From: Syntrophobacteraceae bacterium
GTDB lineage: Bacteria > Desulfobacterota > Syntrophobacteria > Syntrophobacterales > Syntrophobacteraceae
Assembly: GCA_025453975.1 (NCBI GenBank)
Contig: JALOPI010000003.1
Location: 62,001 to 126,000, forward strand
DNA: 64,000 nucleotides
Direction: 5' to 3'
This document shows, in pieces, positions 42,157-53,055 of this stretch. The notes under the pieces were generated by a model. It did not search any database, had not been told where the DNA came from, and saw only the letters and a list, made by a program, of their open reading frames with translations. A program made the translations under genes and the position numbers. How positions within the stretch are numbered: the first letter of the stretch is position 1; every line of letters starts with the position of its first letter.

Positions 42157-43143
42157 TCATTCGGCATTTCCTGGCGGCCCGCCCTCACCCCCTCCAGTCA
42201 GGGAAGGCCCGTTCCGCGCAGCCAATCGAACCACGAAATCCAGCAGGTCGGAGCTTTCCCCGTAGGCCCGTTCGCAGAAGACCTTCCCCAGGTGGTCCGC
42301 GCTGCGGTTGAAATCCCCGATGAAGGCATCCAGATCCCCCCCCTCAACCCAGGACCGGTAACGCTCGAGTCCGGCCTGGAGCCGATCGAGCAGATCCCCC
42401 GTGTACGGGTTCCGCTGGGTGATGGCCGAATAGAGCTCGGGACTCTGGGCGAACATCCTCCCCAGGATGTTCATCTCCAGCCGGTAGCTGGGGCTGGTGT
42501 AATCCATGGTCTCGCCGATATCGACCTCCAGCTCCCGCAGCACCCGGCCCGTGAGCATGGTCGTCATGTGAAACAGAACCTGGATGATGCTCATCATGCG
42601 ATCGTGATGCTCGGGAGTGCACTCCTTCACCCGGAGCCCCACCCCGACGAAGCGCTGCCTGAGCCGCCCCCAGGCGTCCGCATCGACACGCACGGGGCAG
42701 GCCACGAGGGTCTGTCCCACGTAAGTCGAGATGCGCCCGCCGAACATGGGGTGAAGTCCCACCACCGACGCCGGCGAGCGCAGCATCTCCCGCACCGGCC
42801 CCACCTTGAGGCTGGAGAGGTCCATGATGAGCTGAGATGACCGAGTCATCGGCATCAGCTCCCTCACGACATCTTCCGTCCGGTGGAGGGGCACGGCAAA
42901 AAGCAGAATGTCCGAGGATCGGGCCAGGTCCAGTGCCGACGTGGTGGTCCCGAGGTCCGCCACGTGGACGCCGTACCCCTGATCCTGGAAAAATCGCGTG
43001 AAAAGGCGGCCCATCTCCCCTAGCCCCCCGACGATCCCCACGCGGGCGGGGGGCTCCCAGGGGAGGGGCCGGGGAGGGAGGTCCCCCAAAGTCTGGGCTC
43101 CCTCACCCGAATCCTTGTCTTCTCTGGGCTTCATTCGCTCCAT
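42157..43143 (-). CDS. tyrA: Prephenate dehydrogenase
   Basis: Oxidative decarboxylation of prephenate to 4-hydroxyphenylpyruvate in tyrosine synthesis. The 328-residue protein starts with a 30-residue Pro-rich lead, then the nucleotide-binding loop VGIVGGLGEMGRLFTRFF, DILLFAVPLHRTEDVV, DLSSLKVGPVREM and SVVGLHPMFGG (conserved His). The helical dimerisation domain has DRMMSIIQVLFHMTTML. It has no chorismate mutase or ACT domain. It follows aroF by 10 bases and so shares the tyrosine attenuator. Confidence 0.92.
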   Translation of the reverse strand: MERMKPREDKDSGEGAQTLGDLPPRPLPWEPPARVGIVGGLGEMGRLFTRFFQDQGYGVHVADLGTTTSALDLARSSDILLFAVPLHRTEDVVRELMPMTRSSQLIMDLSSLKVGPVREMLRSPASVVGLHPMFGGRISTYVGQTLVACPVRVDADAWGRLRQRFVGVGLRVKECTPEHHDRMMSIIQVLFHMTTMLTGRVLRELEVDIGETMDYTSPSYRLEMNILGRMFAQSPELYSAITQRNPYTGDLLDRLQAGLERYRSWVEGGDLDAFIGDFNRSADHLGKVFCERAYGESSDLLDFVVRLAARNGPSLTGGGEGGPPGNAE

Positions 43144-43153
43144 GGCGCCCCTC

Positions 43154-44167
43154 TCACAGCGTGCGTCCCACGGCCTCGGCCACGCGCCGGCAATCCTCCA
43201 GCACCTTGGCGAACGCGGCGGGGCGCAGGGACTGGGGACCGTCGCTCAGGGCCTCCTCGGGACGCACATGGACTTCGATGAGGAGTCCATCGGCCCCGGC
43301 GGCGACGGCGGCCATGGCCATGGCCGGCACCAGGTCCACCCGTCCCACGGCGTGGCTCGGATCCACGATGACCGGAAGGTGGGTGAGCTGCTTCAGGAGA
43401 GGCACGGCACTGAGGTCCAGCGTGTTGCGCGTCTCGGTCTCGAAAGTGCGGATGCCCCGCTCGCAGAGGATGATCTTCTCGTTGCCCTGGGCCGCGATGT
43501 ACTCGGCGGACATGAGGAATTCCTTGATGGTGGCGCTCATGCCGCGTTTCAGGATGACGGGCTTGTCGATGTTGCCCACTTCGGTCAGCAGCCGGAAGTT
43601 CTGCATGTTCCGCGTCCCGATCTGGATGATGTCCGCGTACTTGCAGACCAGCACCGTGTCGCGCGGATCCATGAGCTCGGTCACCACCAGCATTCCCGTC
43701 TCCTCCCGGACGGCGGCCAGCATCTTGAGCCCCTTCTCGCCCCAGCCCTGGAAGCTGTAGGGAGAGGTCCGCGGCTTGAACGCCCCGCCCCGCAGGAAGC
43801 CGACGCCCAGCGGCTGGAGCGACAGGGCGATCTCCTCCAGGATCTCGCGGCTTTCCACGGCGCAAGGCCCGGCGAAGAGCTGGATCCGCTTGCCGCCGAT
43901 CTCCTGCCCGTTCACCTGGATGACGCTGCCCTCTCCCCTGAACTCGCGGCTCACCAGCTTGTAGGGCTTGAGGATGGGCAGGACCGACTCCACCCCCGCC
44001 CAGGACTCGATGGGGGTCTCCCGGAGCACCCTCTCGTCGCCTATGGCGCCGACGATGGTCCGCTGCTCACCCTTGGAGATGTGGGCGCCGAGCCCCTTGT
44101 CCTCCAGCTTTCGAACGATTCGCTGCAAGTCTTCCTCGGTGTGGTCGGGCTTGAGTACGATGATCAT
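43154..44167 (-). CDS. aroF: 3-deoxy-7-phosphoheptulonate (DAHP) synthase, type I beta
   Basis: First enzyme of aromatic amino acid synthesis, condensing PEP and erythrose 4-phosphate. The N-terminal 75 residues (MIIVLKPDHTEEDLQRIVRK) form the ferredoxin-like domain that makes the Thermotoga-type enzyme sensitive to Tyr/Phe. The barrel shows LFAGPCAVESREIL, LRGGAFKPRTSPYSFQG, DIIQIGTRNMQNF, PVILKRGMSATIKEFL and LPVIVDPSHAVGR. ATG 44167 with AGGAGG and AGGAAG upstream gives 337 residues; the frame runs back to 44314, into the attenuator terminator. tyrA follows. Confidence 0.95.
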   Translation of the reverse strand: MIIVLKPDHTEEDLQRIVRKLEDKGLGAHISKGEQRTIVGAIGDERVLRETPIESWAGVESVLPILKPYKLVSREFRGEGSVIQVNGQEIGGKRIQLFAGPCAVESREILEEIALSLQPLGVGFLRGGAFKPRTSPYSFQGWGEKGLKMLAAVREETGMLVVTELMDPRDTVLVCKYADIIQIGTRNMQNFRLLTEVGNIDKPVILKRGMSATIKEFLMSAEYIAAQGNEKIILCERGIRTFETETRNTLDLSAVPLLKQLTHLPVIVDPSHAVGRVDLVPAMAMAAVAAGADGLLIEVHVRPEEALSDGPQSLRPAAFAKVLEDCRRVAEAVGRTL

Positions 44168-44312
44168 GGCTTCCTGTGCCTCCTGCTTTGTGATGGGGCC
44201 TCCCGGGCCCTTCAATGAAATACCCCCCGGTTTCCCGGAATCGATGGATCCCACAAAGACAAAGGCCGCGAGCTTCGCTTCGCCCACGGCCCCGGAGGTT
44301 GTCTCAACCGCC

Positions 44313-44352
44313 AAAAGAAAAGCCGTGGGGCCTGTTCAGGATACCCACGGCT
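44313..44352 (-). terminator. Attenuator terminator of the aroF-tyrA leader
   Basis: On the minus strand AGCCGTGGG (44344-44352) pairs perfectly with CCCACGGCT (44321-44329) around a 14-base loop, followed by TTTCTTTT (44313-44320). It is 60-odd bases after the leader peptide's last Tyr codon and 145 bases before aroF. Its 5' arm overlaps segment 3 of the alternative antiterminator pairing described for the leader. Confidence 0.85.
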
Positions 44353-44455
44353 CGATGCTTCATCTTGGAAGGGAAGAGTCACATGCGGTGCATACCCTGA
44401 ACGCTCCTATAGGCGCCGTAGTAATAATAATAGCTGCAATAAAACAGGGCCTGCA
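44334..44455 (-). promoter_or_regulatory. Alternative RNA pairings of the tyrosine attenuator (segments 1, 2 and 3)
   Basis: Segment 1 is TGCAGGCCCTG (44445-44455), at the leader start codon. Segment 2 is GTTCAGGGTATGCAC (44388-44402), near the leader stop. Segment 3 is GTGGGTATCCTGAAC (44334-44348), overlapping the terminator 5' arm. Segments 1:2 pair over 11 positions with one mismatch and one G-U. Segments 2:3 pair over 15 positions with one mismatch and two G-U. The Tyr codons lie in the 1:2 loop. A ribosome stalled there would free segment 2 to pair with 3 and prevent the 3:4 terminator. Confidence 0.75.
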
Positions 44456-44456
44456 T
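44379..44456 (-). CDS. Tyrosine-rich leader peptide of the aroF-tyrA operon (25 residues)
   Basis: ATG 44456 with GGAGGAG upstream (44465-44472) opens a 25-codon frame ending in TGA at 44379-44381. Seven codons are Tyr: residue 6, residues 9-13 consecutively, and residue 16 (core FYCSYYYYYGAY). One Phe precedes them. The Tyr run uses TAT and TAC codons. The peptide itself is probably without function; the act of translating it would report tRNA-Tyr charging to the downstream terminator. Position, codon content and the pairing RNA segments all agree. Confidence 0.85.
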   Translation of the reverse strand: MQALFYCSYYYYYGAYRSVQGMHRM

Positions 44457-44487
44457 GGTATCGACTCCTCCTACGCAATGTGCGCCA

Positions 44488-44517
44488 CCTATAGTCTCGA
44501 CGCTTCCACGGTGTCAA
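44488..44517 (-). promoter_or_regulatory. Sigma-70 promoter of the tyrosine leader and aroF-tyrA
   Basis: Consensus TTGACA (44512-44517) and TATAGG (44488-44493) on the minus strand are 18 bases apart. The predicted start near 44480 gives about 24 bases of leader before the leader-peptide ATG. Confidence 0.7.
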
Positions 44518-44582
44518 GCATTAATTTGATCCAACGGAATGCTCCGGATACATCCGAGAAGTTCAGCGGCCATTGAATCGCC

Positions 44583-45692
44583 TCACCTTGCTCTGATGAT
44601 CCTGTTGAACATCTTCCCCAGCCTCGGCTCCTCGGCGCGCATGGCGCCGTGGGGGCAGACCTCGAGGCAGCAGTAGCAGCGGATGCATTGATCGTAGTCG
44701 AAGACGGCCTTGCGGTCCTGGAAGCCGATGGCTCCCGCCGGGCAGTACCGGGCGCAGTCGTGACAGACCCTGCAGGATTCGGCGTCGATGACCGGCCGCT
44801 GGATCAGGTGCTGGCGCATGAGGCCGTGCAGCAGCCTGGGGCCGAAGAGCGTGGAAGCCATTTGCGGAAACTGGAATCCCTGGACCCGCGGCAGGTCGCC
44901 CACGATCTCGGGGGCTCCAGCCACGAGCCCTGACTTGAGGGCGGCGGCATGGGTGAACAGCCGGTCGGCTTCGATGCCGAGCAGCCGGCACACGGCAGCG
45001 TCCAGGGAGAAGGCGTCCCGGCTGGCCATGATCACGCCCACCTGCCGGGGGATCCCCCCCTTGCCCGGCCCCGGGCCCTCCATGGCGAGGACCCCGTCCA
45101 GGATGTTGAAGACAGGCTTGAGGGTCGCGCAGATGCGCACGAGGAGCGCGGCGAACCGCTCCCGGTCCACCCCCGCCCGCAGGTGCCACTGGGGCTTGCG
45201 GAGCCCCACGACGCAGCCGAACAGGTTTTTCACCGCCAGGGTCAGGAGCATCTGGCTGTGGGTTTTGAGCTTGGGGAGATTGATGATGACGTCGGACCGG
45301 ACCGCGTCCTCGGCCACATCGATCCTGCCGAAAGGCTCCCCCACGTCCACCTGGACCGAGTTTTTGAGCTCCCGGCACTCGACATCCAGCCCCCGGAGAG
45401 CCTCCCGGATGCCGCTTTCCTTGAGGATCTTCCCGAAGGACCCCATGGCCTGGCTGTCCGCCACCAGCACCCTGGCACCCCGGTCCAGGGCGTACTCCAC
45501 CGTCGCCTTCACCAGGAGGGGATGGGTCAGCATGGCCCGGTCGGGAGCCGCGGGAGCCAACAGGTTCGGTTTGACCAGGACACGGCTTCCGGCCTGTATT
45601 TCCCGTCCTCCCAGGGCATCGAGGACATCGAAAGCCACCTCCCTCACGATCCCGTATTCATAACTGGCACGCCTGCACAATACCTGAGTCAT
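44583..45692 (-). CDS. DUF362-domain protein with two 4Fe-4S clusters
   Basis: A 369-residue protein. The DUF362 part spans about residues 30-290 (VLVKPNLLAPAAPDRAMLTH, DVIINLPKLKTHSQMLLTLA, KNLFGCVVGL, ILDGVLAMEGPGPGKGG). A bacterial ferredoxin module follows with CRVCHDCARYC and CIRCYCCLEVC, enough for two 4Fe-4S clusters. Family function is undefined; an electron-transfer or metal-cofactor role in anaerobes is usual speculation. GGAAGGA lies nine bases before ATG 45692; ATG 45701 is the alternative. It lies upstream of the aroF promoter on the same strand. Confidence 0.88.
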   Translation of the reverse strand: MTQVLCRRASYEYGIVREVAFDVLDALGGREIQAGSRVLVKPNLLAPAAPDRAMLTHPLLVKATVEYALDRGARVLVADSQAMGSFGKILKESGIREALRGLDVECRELKNSVQVDVGEPFGRIDVAEDAVRSDVIINLPKLKTHSQMLLTLAVKNLFGCVVGLRKPQWHLRAGVDRERFAALLVRICATLKPVFNILDGVLAMEGPGPGKGGIPRQVGVIMASRDAFSLDAAVCRLLGIEADRLFTHAAALKSGLVAGAPEIVGDLPRVQGFQFPQMASTLFGPRLLHGLMRQHLIQRPVIDAESCRVCHDCARYCPAGAIGFQDRKAVFDYDQCIRCYCCLEVCPHGAMRAEEPRLGKMFNRIIRAR

Positions 45693-46026
45693 ATCCAGCA
45701 TTCCTTCCGAAGTACCGCATCCCCTTCCCCTGGTCCTGGCACCAACGTTCTCCAGGCCACTCTTTACCTCCCGGCGGCACCATTCTCAACAGAAACCGGA
45801 GCCGGTCCAAACCCTATGGGCATGCCGTCCATGGATGGTTCACGTTGTATGTTTCCAGGGACCATGATAGTTACTCGATGGAGGAAGGGTACGTTTCCCG
45901 GCAGGGACCCCGATCACCCTGGAGCTTCGCGGACGATGTCCGAGCCCTCGCATGCCGTGGGAATCCCCAATCTCTTTAGGACACCCGTCGAAGTCATGTT
46001 CCACGCATTGACAAGGAGTGCTCTCA
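45693..46026. other. Divergent gene-free region between the DUF362 and phasin-like genes
   Basis: About 334 bases. I see no open frame with a good start, no RNA gene and no strong hairpin. A TGGCAC at 45737 is followed by TTCT at the -12 position and so lacks the GC needed for a sigma-54 promoter. Confidence 0.4.
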
Positions 46027-46353
46027 ATGATCGACCTGATCAAGAAGACCATCATGGCCGGGCTGGGCGCCGTCGTCCTGACCACCGAGAAAGTCCATGA
46101 AGTCACCAAGCGGTTCGTGGTGGAGGGCAAGCTCTCCACGGACGAGGCCGAAAAAATGGCCGACGAGCTGGTGAAAAGCGGCGAGGAGCGCTGGGATGAA
46201 GCCAGCGGCAAGATTTCGGAGGGCATCCGGAAAGGGATCGAGAGCATCGACCTCGTCCGGATGAAGGAATTCGAGGAGCTCAAGGCCAGGGTGGAAAAGC
46301 TCGAAGCCCGGCTGGCCGCCCTTCAGAACGAGTCCGTCGCCGAGGCCGAGTGA
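46027..46353 (+). CDS. Phasin-like / coiled-coil protein
   Basis: A 108-residue, almost entirely helical protein: MIDLIKKTIMAGLGAVVLTT is an amphipathic start, then TEKVHEVTKRFVVEGKLSTD, and a C-terminal leucine-heptad coiled coil (EFEELKARVEKLEARLAAL). This pattern fits the phasin/PhaF-type family, which binds polyhydroxyalkanoate granules or membranes, but many short coiled coils look alike. AGGAG eight bases before ATG 46027 sets the start. It converges on the sigma-54 regulator with a 24-base gap. Confidence 0.65.
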   Translation: MIDLIKKTIMAGLGAVVLTTEKVHEVTKRFVVEGKLSTDEAEKMADELVKSGEERWDEASGKISEGIRKGIESIDLVRMKEFEELKARVEKLEARLAALQNESVAEAE

Positions 46354-46377
46354 GCGCTCGGATGATGGCCCGGGCCA

Positions 46378-47778
46378 TCAATCCTCGTCCCCGTTGGGCT
46401 CCTCGGCAGCCGAGCGCTTGCCGGCCATCTCGATGCCGTACTTCTTGATCTTGTAGTGGATGGCCCGCCGGCTGATGCCGAGAATCTGGGCGGCGTCCTT
46501 CTGAACCCATCCGGCCTGCTGCAGGGCGCGAATGATGGCGTGACGCTCGCTGTCCTCCAGCGAAAGCGAGTCACTCTCCGAGTGGGATCTGATGGGCCTC
46601 TGGGGCAGCCCGCTGAGCTGCAGATCGCTGGGGCGCAGGGTCCCATCCCTGCAGAGCACCGCCCCGGCTTCGATGGCGTTTTTGAGCTCCCGCACGTTGC
46701 CGGGCCAGGGGTATTCCGTCAGCCATTTGACGGTTTCCGGAGGCAGCTTCACCGGAGCCATGGAGTGCTGCTCGCAGAACGACTCGGCGAAATGGTGGGC
46801 CAGGAGCGGGATGTCCTCGCGCCGCTCCCGCAGCGGCGGGATCTTCAAGGTCACCACTCGCAGCCGGTAGTACAGGTCCTCCCTGAAGGTCCCCGCTTCC
46901 ACCTCCGTGGGAAGGTCCACGTTGGTGGCCGCGATGACCCGGCAATCCACCGGAATCTCCTTGAGCTCCCCGATGCGCCGGATCTTGCGATCCTCCAGAA
47001 ACCTCAGCAGGCGAACCTGCATCTCCTGGGAAATGTTCCCGATCTCGTCGAGGAAGAGAGTCCCGTGGTCCGCGGCCTCGATGAGCCCCTTCTTGTCCCG
47101 GATGGCGTGGGTGAACGCCCCCCGCACATGGCCAAAAAGCTCGCTCTCCAGGAGCCCCGTCGGTGTCGACCCGCAGTCCACCACCACAAAGGGGTGCTCA
47201 CGGCGGGAGCCGCGCTCATGGAGGAGTCGCGCCACGCGCTCCTTGCCCACCCCGCTCTCGCCCAGGAGAAGCACATTGACATCGCTGGGGGCGATACGGT
47301 CGATGAGATCGTAAAGCTCCGCCATGGCGGCGCTTTCCCCCCCCGACAGGACCCGGCTGATGGGTGGCAGCCCTTCCGGCGCCGAGCGTGGGGCACCCGG
47401 CCTCTTGAGCACCTCGCTGACCTTCTTGAGGAGGTCCCGCCCCTCGAAGGGCTTGGTGAGATAATCCAATGCACCCGCCTTGACCGCGTCGACGGCATCG
47501 GGAATGGTGCCGTAAGCCGTGAGCAGGATCACCTGGAGCCCTGGACGCAGCTCCTTCACCTGCCGCAGCAGCTCGATGCCGCCCATGCCCGGCATGCGAA
47601 CGTCGGAGATCAGAAGATCCACGACCTGGGACTTCACGATTTCGAGACCCGCCGCGGCCGACGTTGCCGTGACGGCCCGATAGCCGGCCGAGGTGAGCCT
47701 GGCTTCGAGCACCTCCAGGATGTGACGGTCATCGTCCACGACGAGTATCGTGGCCTTGGATCCCGCGGATTTTTGCAT
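46378..47778 (-). CDS. Sigma-54-dependent response regulator (GlrR/QseF-like, NtrC family)
   Basis: A 466-residue activator. The receiver has ILVVDDDRHILEVLEARL, acceptor Asp in LLISDVRMPGMGG and Lys in LDYLTKPFE. The AAA+ domain has Walker A LLGESGVGKERVARLL, Walker B TLFLDEIGNIS and R-finger region (FREDLYYRL). The sigma-54 contact loop reads GAFTHA instead of GAFTGA. A Fis-type HTH ends it (KDAAQILGISRRAIHYKIKK). It is the third gene after a kinase and a lipoprotein, the GlrK-QseG-GlrR order. I chose ATG 47778; GTG 47796 is possible; neither has a clear ribosome site. Confidence 0.92.
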   Translation of the reverse strand: MQKSAGSKATILVVDDDRHILEVLEARLTSAGYRAVTATSAAAGLEIVKSQVVDLLISDVRMPGMGGIELLRQVKELRPGLQVILLTAYGTIPDAVDAVKAGALDYLTKPFEGRDLLKKVSEVLKRPGAPRSAPEGLPPISRVLSGGESAAMAELYDLIDRIAPSDVNVLLLGESGVGKERVARLLHERGSRREHPFVVVDCGSTPTGLLESELFGHVRGAFTHAIRDKKGLIEAADHGTLFLDEIGNISQEMQVRLLRFLEDRKIRRIGELKEIPVDCRVIAATNVDLPTEVEAGTFREDLYYRLRVVTLKIPPLRERREDIPLLAHHFAESFCEQHSMAPVKLPPETVKWLTEYPWPGNVRELKNAIEAGAVLCRDGTLRPSDLQLSGLPQRPIRSHSESDSLSLEDSERHAIIRALQQAGWVQKDAAQILGISRRAIHYKIKKYGIEMAGKRSAAEEPNGDED

Positions 47779-47919
47779 GTGACGGTTCGATCCCACGATG
47801 GGCGAGGTGAGCTTCAGGCTTCAAGCTGCACGTTTCGGGTCGGGCTCAAGCGAGCCAGGCTCCCACTCCTTGACCGCTGGGTCAGGAACATTGGACCCCA
47901 GGCAGCGCGTCGGCCCCCG

Positions 47920-47933
47920 CTTGAAGCTTCAAG
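47920..47933. repeat. 14-base perfect palindrome CTTGAAGCTTCAAG
   Basis: It lies in the 183-base gap between the lipoprotein gene and the sigma-54 regulator gene. A related GGCTTCAAGCTGC occurs about 110 bases away at 47817. The gap has the look of degenerate CTTCAAG-rich intergenic repeat sequence. Confidence 0.4.
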
Positions 47934-47961
47934 TCCCAACCCTGAAACTGGGTTTCTGGGT

Positions 47962-48657
47962 TTATGGTGAAGAAATCTCCTTCTGCCGCTCCTGGAACTT
48001 GAGATGGATGGCCTCGAGGGATTCGATCTGCTGCTTCAGGCGGCGGATCTCCCTTTCCTTGGTGTCCAGGCGGGTCTTCAACCGCTCCGATTCCTTCTCC
48101 CTGGCCTGGGCCATGCCCTTGTAGGCGGCCAGGTCCCGGCTCAGCCACTCCAGCCTGGCCTGGGGCCGCTTCCTGGGCTTTTCGGCCCTGGCGCAATCCA
48201 CCTCGGCATTGGCCGGATGACCCAGGAGGGCCACCTTTTGCAGGAGCGGCGCCAGGAGCCTGGGATCCTCCGACTCCTGGGATGAGACACCCTGGCTCCA
48301 GGATTCCCAGAGCTTCAACGCTTCCTGAAAGTCCTCCGCGCTTTGAGCCAGGATCAGCCGCATGCACGCCGAGGCATAGGCACCCAGTCGGGCGTAGCGC
48401 TCGCTTTGAGCGGAAGACCTCAGCGCATCGAAATCGATGAGGGCATCGTCGTAGTCTCCGGCCCGAAACTTCAGCATGCCCGCTTCCCAGAGCTTCGCGT
48501 CGACCACGGCGTCGCCTTCCGGCTTCTCGGACACCGGCTCCCGCTGCAGCCCGGGAGAGTGCGTACAGCTCACAAGCCCCAAGGAAATGGTCGTCATCAG
48601 TAGAATCACCAACCCGCCGCGCGCCATCCGCGTCCCAAGCACCGGAGCCATCTCCAT
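47962..48657 (-). CDS. QseG-like outer-membrane lipoprotein (candidate)
   Basis: A 231-residue lipoprotein. The N-terminal helix LVILLMTTISLGLVSC ends in a lipobox with Cys31. A TPR-like segment follows (KLWEAGMLKFRAGDYDDALI), then a helical middle (LLAPLLQKVALLGHPANAEV) and a long C-terminal coiled coil (KESERLKTRLDTKEREIRRL). Its place three bases after the kinase stop and before the sigma-54 regulator matches QseG (YfhG), which links GlrK to the outer membrane in enterobacteria. I assign by context and type; sequence similarity to QseG is not verified. ATG 48651 is an alternative start. Confidence 0.7.
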   Translation of the reverse strand: MEMAPVLGTRMARGGLVILLMTTISLGLVSCTHSPGLQREPVSEKPEGDAVVDAKLWEAGMLKFRAGDYDDALIDFDALRSSAQSERYARLGAYASACMRLILAQSAEDFQEALKLWESWSQGVSSQESEDPRLLAPLLQKVALLGHPANAEVDCARAEKPRKRPQARLEWLSRDLAAYKGMAQAREKESERLKTRLDTKEREIRRLKQQIESLEAIHLKFQERQKEISSP

Positions 48658-48660
48658 TCC

Positions 48661-50118
48661 TTATCCTTCCCGAAGCACCGGAAGGGTGAAACCGAAAGTA
48701 CTCCCGCTGCCCACCTGGCTTTTGACCCAGATCGCTCCCCCGTGAGCCTCCACGATCTGCTTCGAGATGCTCAGTCCCAAGCCCACTCCATCGACCTGCT
48801 GCCTCACGCCGGAGGCGCGGTAGTACTTGTAGAAAATCAGCCCCTGCTCATCCTCGGGGATGCCAGGCCCCGCGTCCGAAACCGAAAATCGCACTTTCTC
48901 CCCGCCCTCCTCCTCGACGATCTCCACCCTGACGGAGACGGCCTTCCCCCGGGGCGAGAACTTGATGGCATTGCCCACAAGGTTCAGCAGCACCTGCTGC
49001 AGGTGGTCGGCATCCCCTTTCACCCGGGGGAGGCCAGGCGGCACATCCGACTCGAGGGAGATCCCCTTGGCCTCGGCGGCGGGTGCCATCCGGTGCACGC
49101 TTCCTATCACAAATGCATGCGGATCCAAAGGCTTTGGATCGATTTCGATGAGGCCCGCCTCCAGCCTCGAAATCTGCATCAGGTGGTTCAACAGCTCCGA
49201 AATGCGGGTGATCTCGTCGCTGGCGATGGTCAGGAACCGCCGCTGCCGCTCGTTCACCGGCCCCATGACCTCCTCGGCGATGAGGTTCACCGATTCGCGA
49301 ATCGAAGTCAGGGGGGTTCGGATCTCGTGACTCAGCATGGAGACGAAATCCGACCGCATCCGCTCTTCCTCTTTCAATCGCTGGGCCATCTCGTTGAAGG
49401 CGGCGGCCAGCTGACCCAGCTCGTCCTTGGTCAGGATCGGGATGGGATCGCTCAGGCCCTTTCGTGATATGGACCCGATCCCCTTGCGCAGCTCCCGGAG
49501 GGGCCGGTTCATGGAGTGGGTCAGAAAATAGGTGCCCAGGAGCCCCACCAGGATGGAGACGGCCAGCCCCACCATGCCATACTGGACGGCGGTGCGGCCC
49601 CGTCGGTTCAGACGCCGCATCTCCGACTCGATCTCCTGCTCATTCTTGGTCCTCGCCCTGGAAATGCGCTGGATCCACCCGTTGATGATCTCCACGGGAA
49701 TCCAGAGGGCGTGGGCGCTCTCGGTCTCCTCGGCGGCTCCATAGGCAGGCGGCACATGAGCCAGGTAGTCGTGGTAGATGCCGCGCCACACGCTTTCCGA
49801 GGCTTCACGCTCCGACGGCAGCGTCAGGATGTTGTTCAGGTTCTCCTCGAACTCCCGCTGGGCCGAGACAAAATGCTCCTTATAGTCCTCTTTCTTGAGC
49901 AGGTCATACTTGCTGATGTTCTCTTCCATCCAGAGGAGACTGTCGATGAGCTTCTTGGAGGCGGTGGAGATCCTGTAGTTCTGATTGACCACCTCCTCGG
50001 ATATCCTGACGATTTCCTGGATGTGGATGAAGAGGATGACAATGGTTCCATAGAAAATGGAAACCAGGACAAAATACCACAAAAAGAGCTTGGCCATGAT
50101 GCCAATATTTGGCTTCAC
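48661..50118 (-). CDS. Sensor histidine kinase (GlrK/QseE-like)
   Basis: A 485-residue kinase. TM1 (LFLWYFVLVSIFYGTIVILF), a helical periplasmic domain of about 150 residues, TM2 (GMVGLAVSILVGLLGTYFL), HAMP (RPLRELRKGIGSISRKGL), HisKA with SDFVSMLSHEIRTPLTSIRE, and HATPase_c (LLNLVGNAIKFS, SVSDAGPGIPEDEQG, DGVGLGLSISKQIVEAHGG). The stretch after the H-box (ESVNLIAEEVMGPV) resembles GlrK. I chose GTG 50118 because GGTGGAG lies eight bases upstream; upstream residues of the frame are not family-like. ATG 50097 is an alternative. Confidence 0.9.
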   Translation of the reverse strand: MKPNIGIMAKLFLWYFVLVSIFYGTIVILFIHIQEIVRISEEVVNQNYRISTASKKLIDSLLWMEENISKYDLLKKEDYKEHFVSAQREFEENLNNILTLPSEREASESVWRGIYHDYLAHVPPAYGAAEETESAHALWIPVEIINGWIQRISRARTKNEQEIESEMRRLNRRGRTAVQYGMVGLAVSILVGLLGTYFLTHSMNRPLRELRKGIGSISRKGLSDPIPILTKDELGQLAAAFNEMAQRLKEEERMRSDFVSMLSHEIRTPLTSIRESVNLIAEEVMGPVNERQRRFLTIASDEITRISELLNHLMQISRLEAGLIEIDPKPLDPHAFVIGSVHRMAPAAEAKGISLESDVPPGLPRVKGDADHLQQVLLNLVGNAIKFSPRGKAVSVRVEIVEEEGGEKVRFSVSDAGPGIPEDEQGLIFYKYYRASGVRQQVDGVGLGLSISKQIVEAHGGAIWVKSQVGSGSTFGFTLPVLREG

Positions 50119-50262
50119 GCTCTGTTCTCCACCCCCCGCAAGGTCAAACGGTCCCCGCTGCCGTCCCATAACCCTGACCCAATGACAAAAAGCACGGAGG
50201 CTCCCGTCACGGCCCCCGCGCTCTTCATCATACCGCGAATCCCCCACGGGGGGGAGAATTCG

Positions 50263-52887
<2,625 letters not shown>

Positions 52888-53055
52888 GATCTTTCCTTTC
52901 CTCCTGTTCCTATCGATCCCCTGATGCGACCCCGGGGTGAGCCCCGCATCCACACGCCGGCTCCCTCAGGGAAACGCAAGGGTAAGCTCCCGGGGCTCCC
53001 GGCACGTGTGCCATGTGGCGGTTTGTCTCCGCCATGGAGACGACTCCGCCGCCGT

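Noticed and set aside
45737-45751. TGGCAC followed by TTCT, resembling a sigma-54 promoter near the GlrR-like gene
   Set aside because: The invariant GC at -12 is missing.
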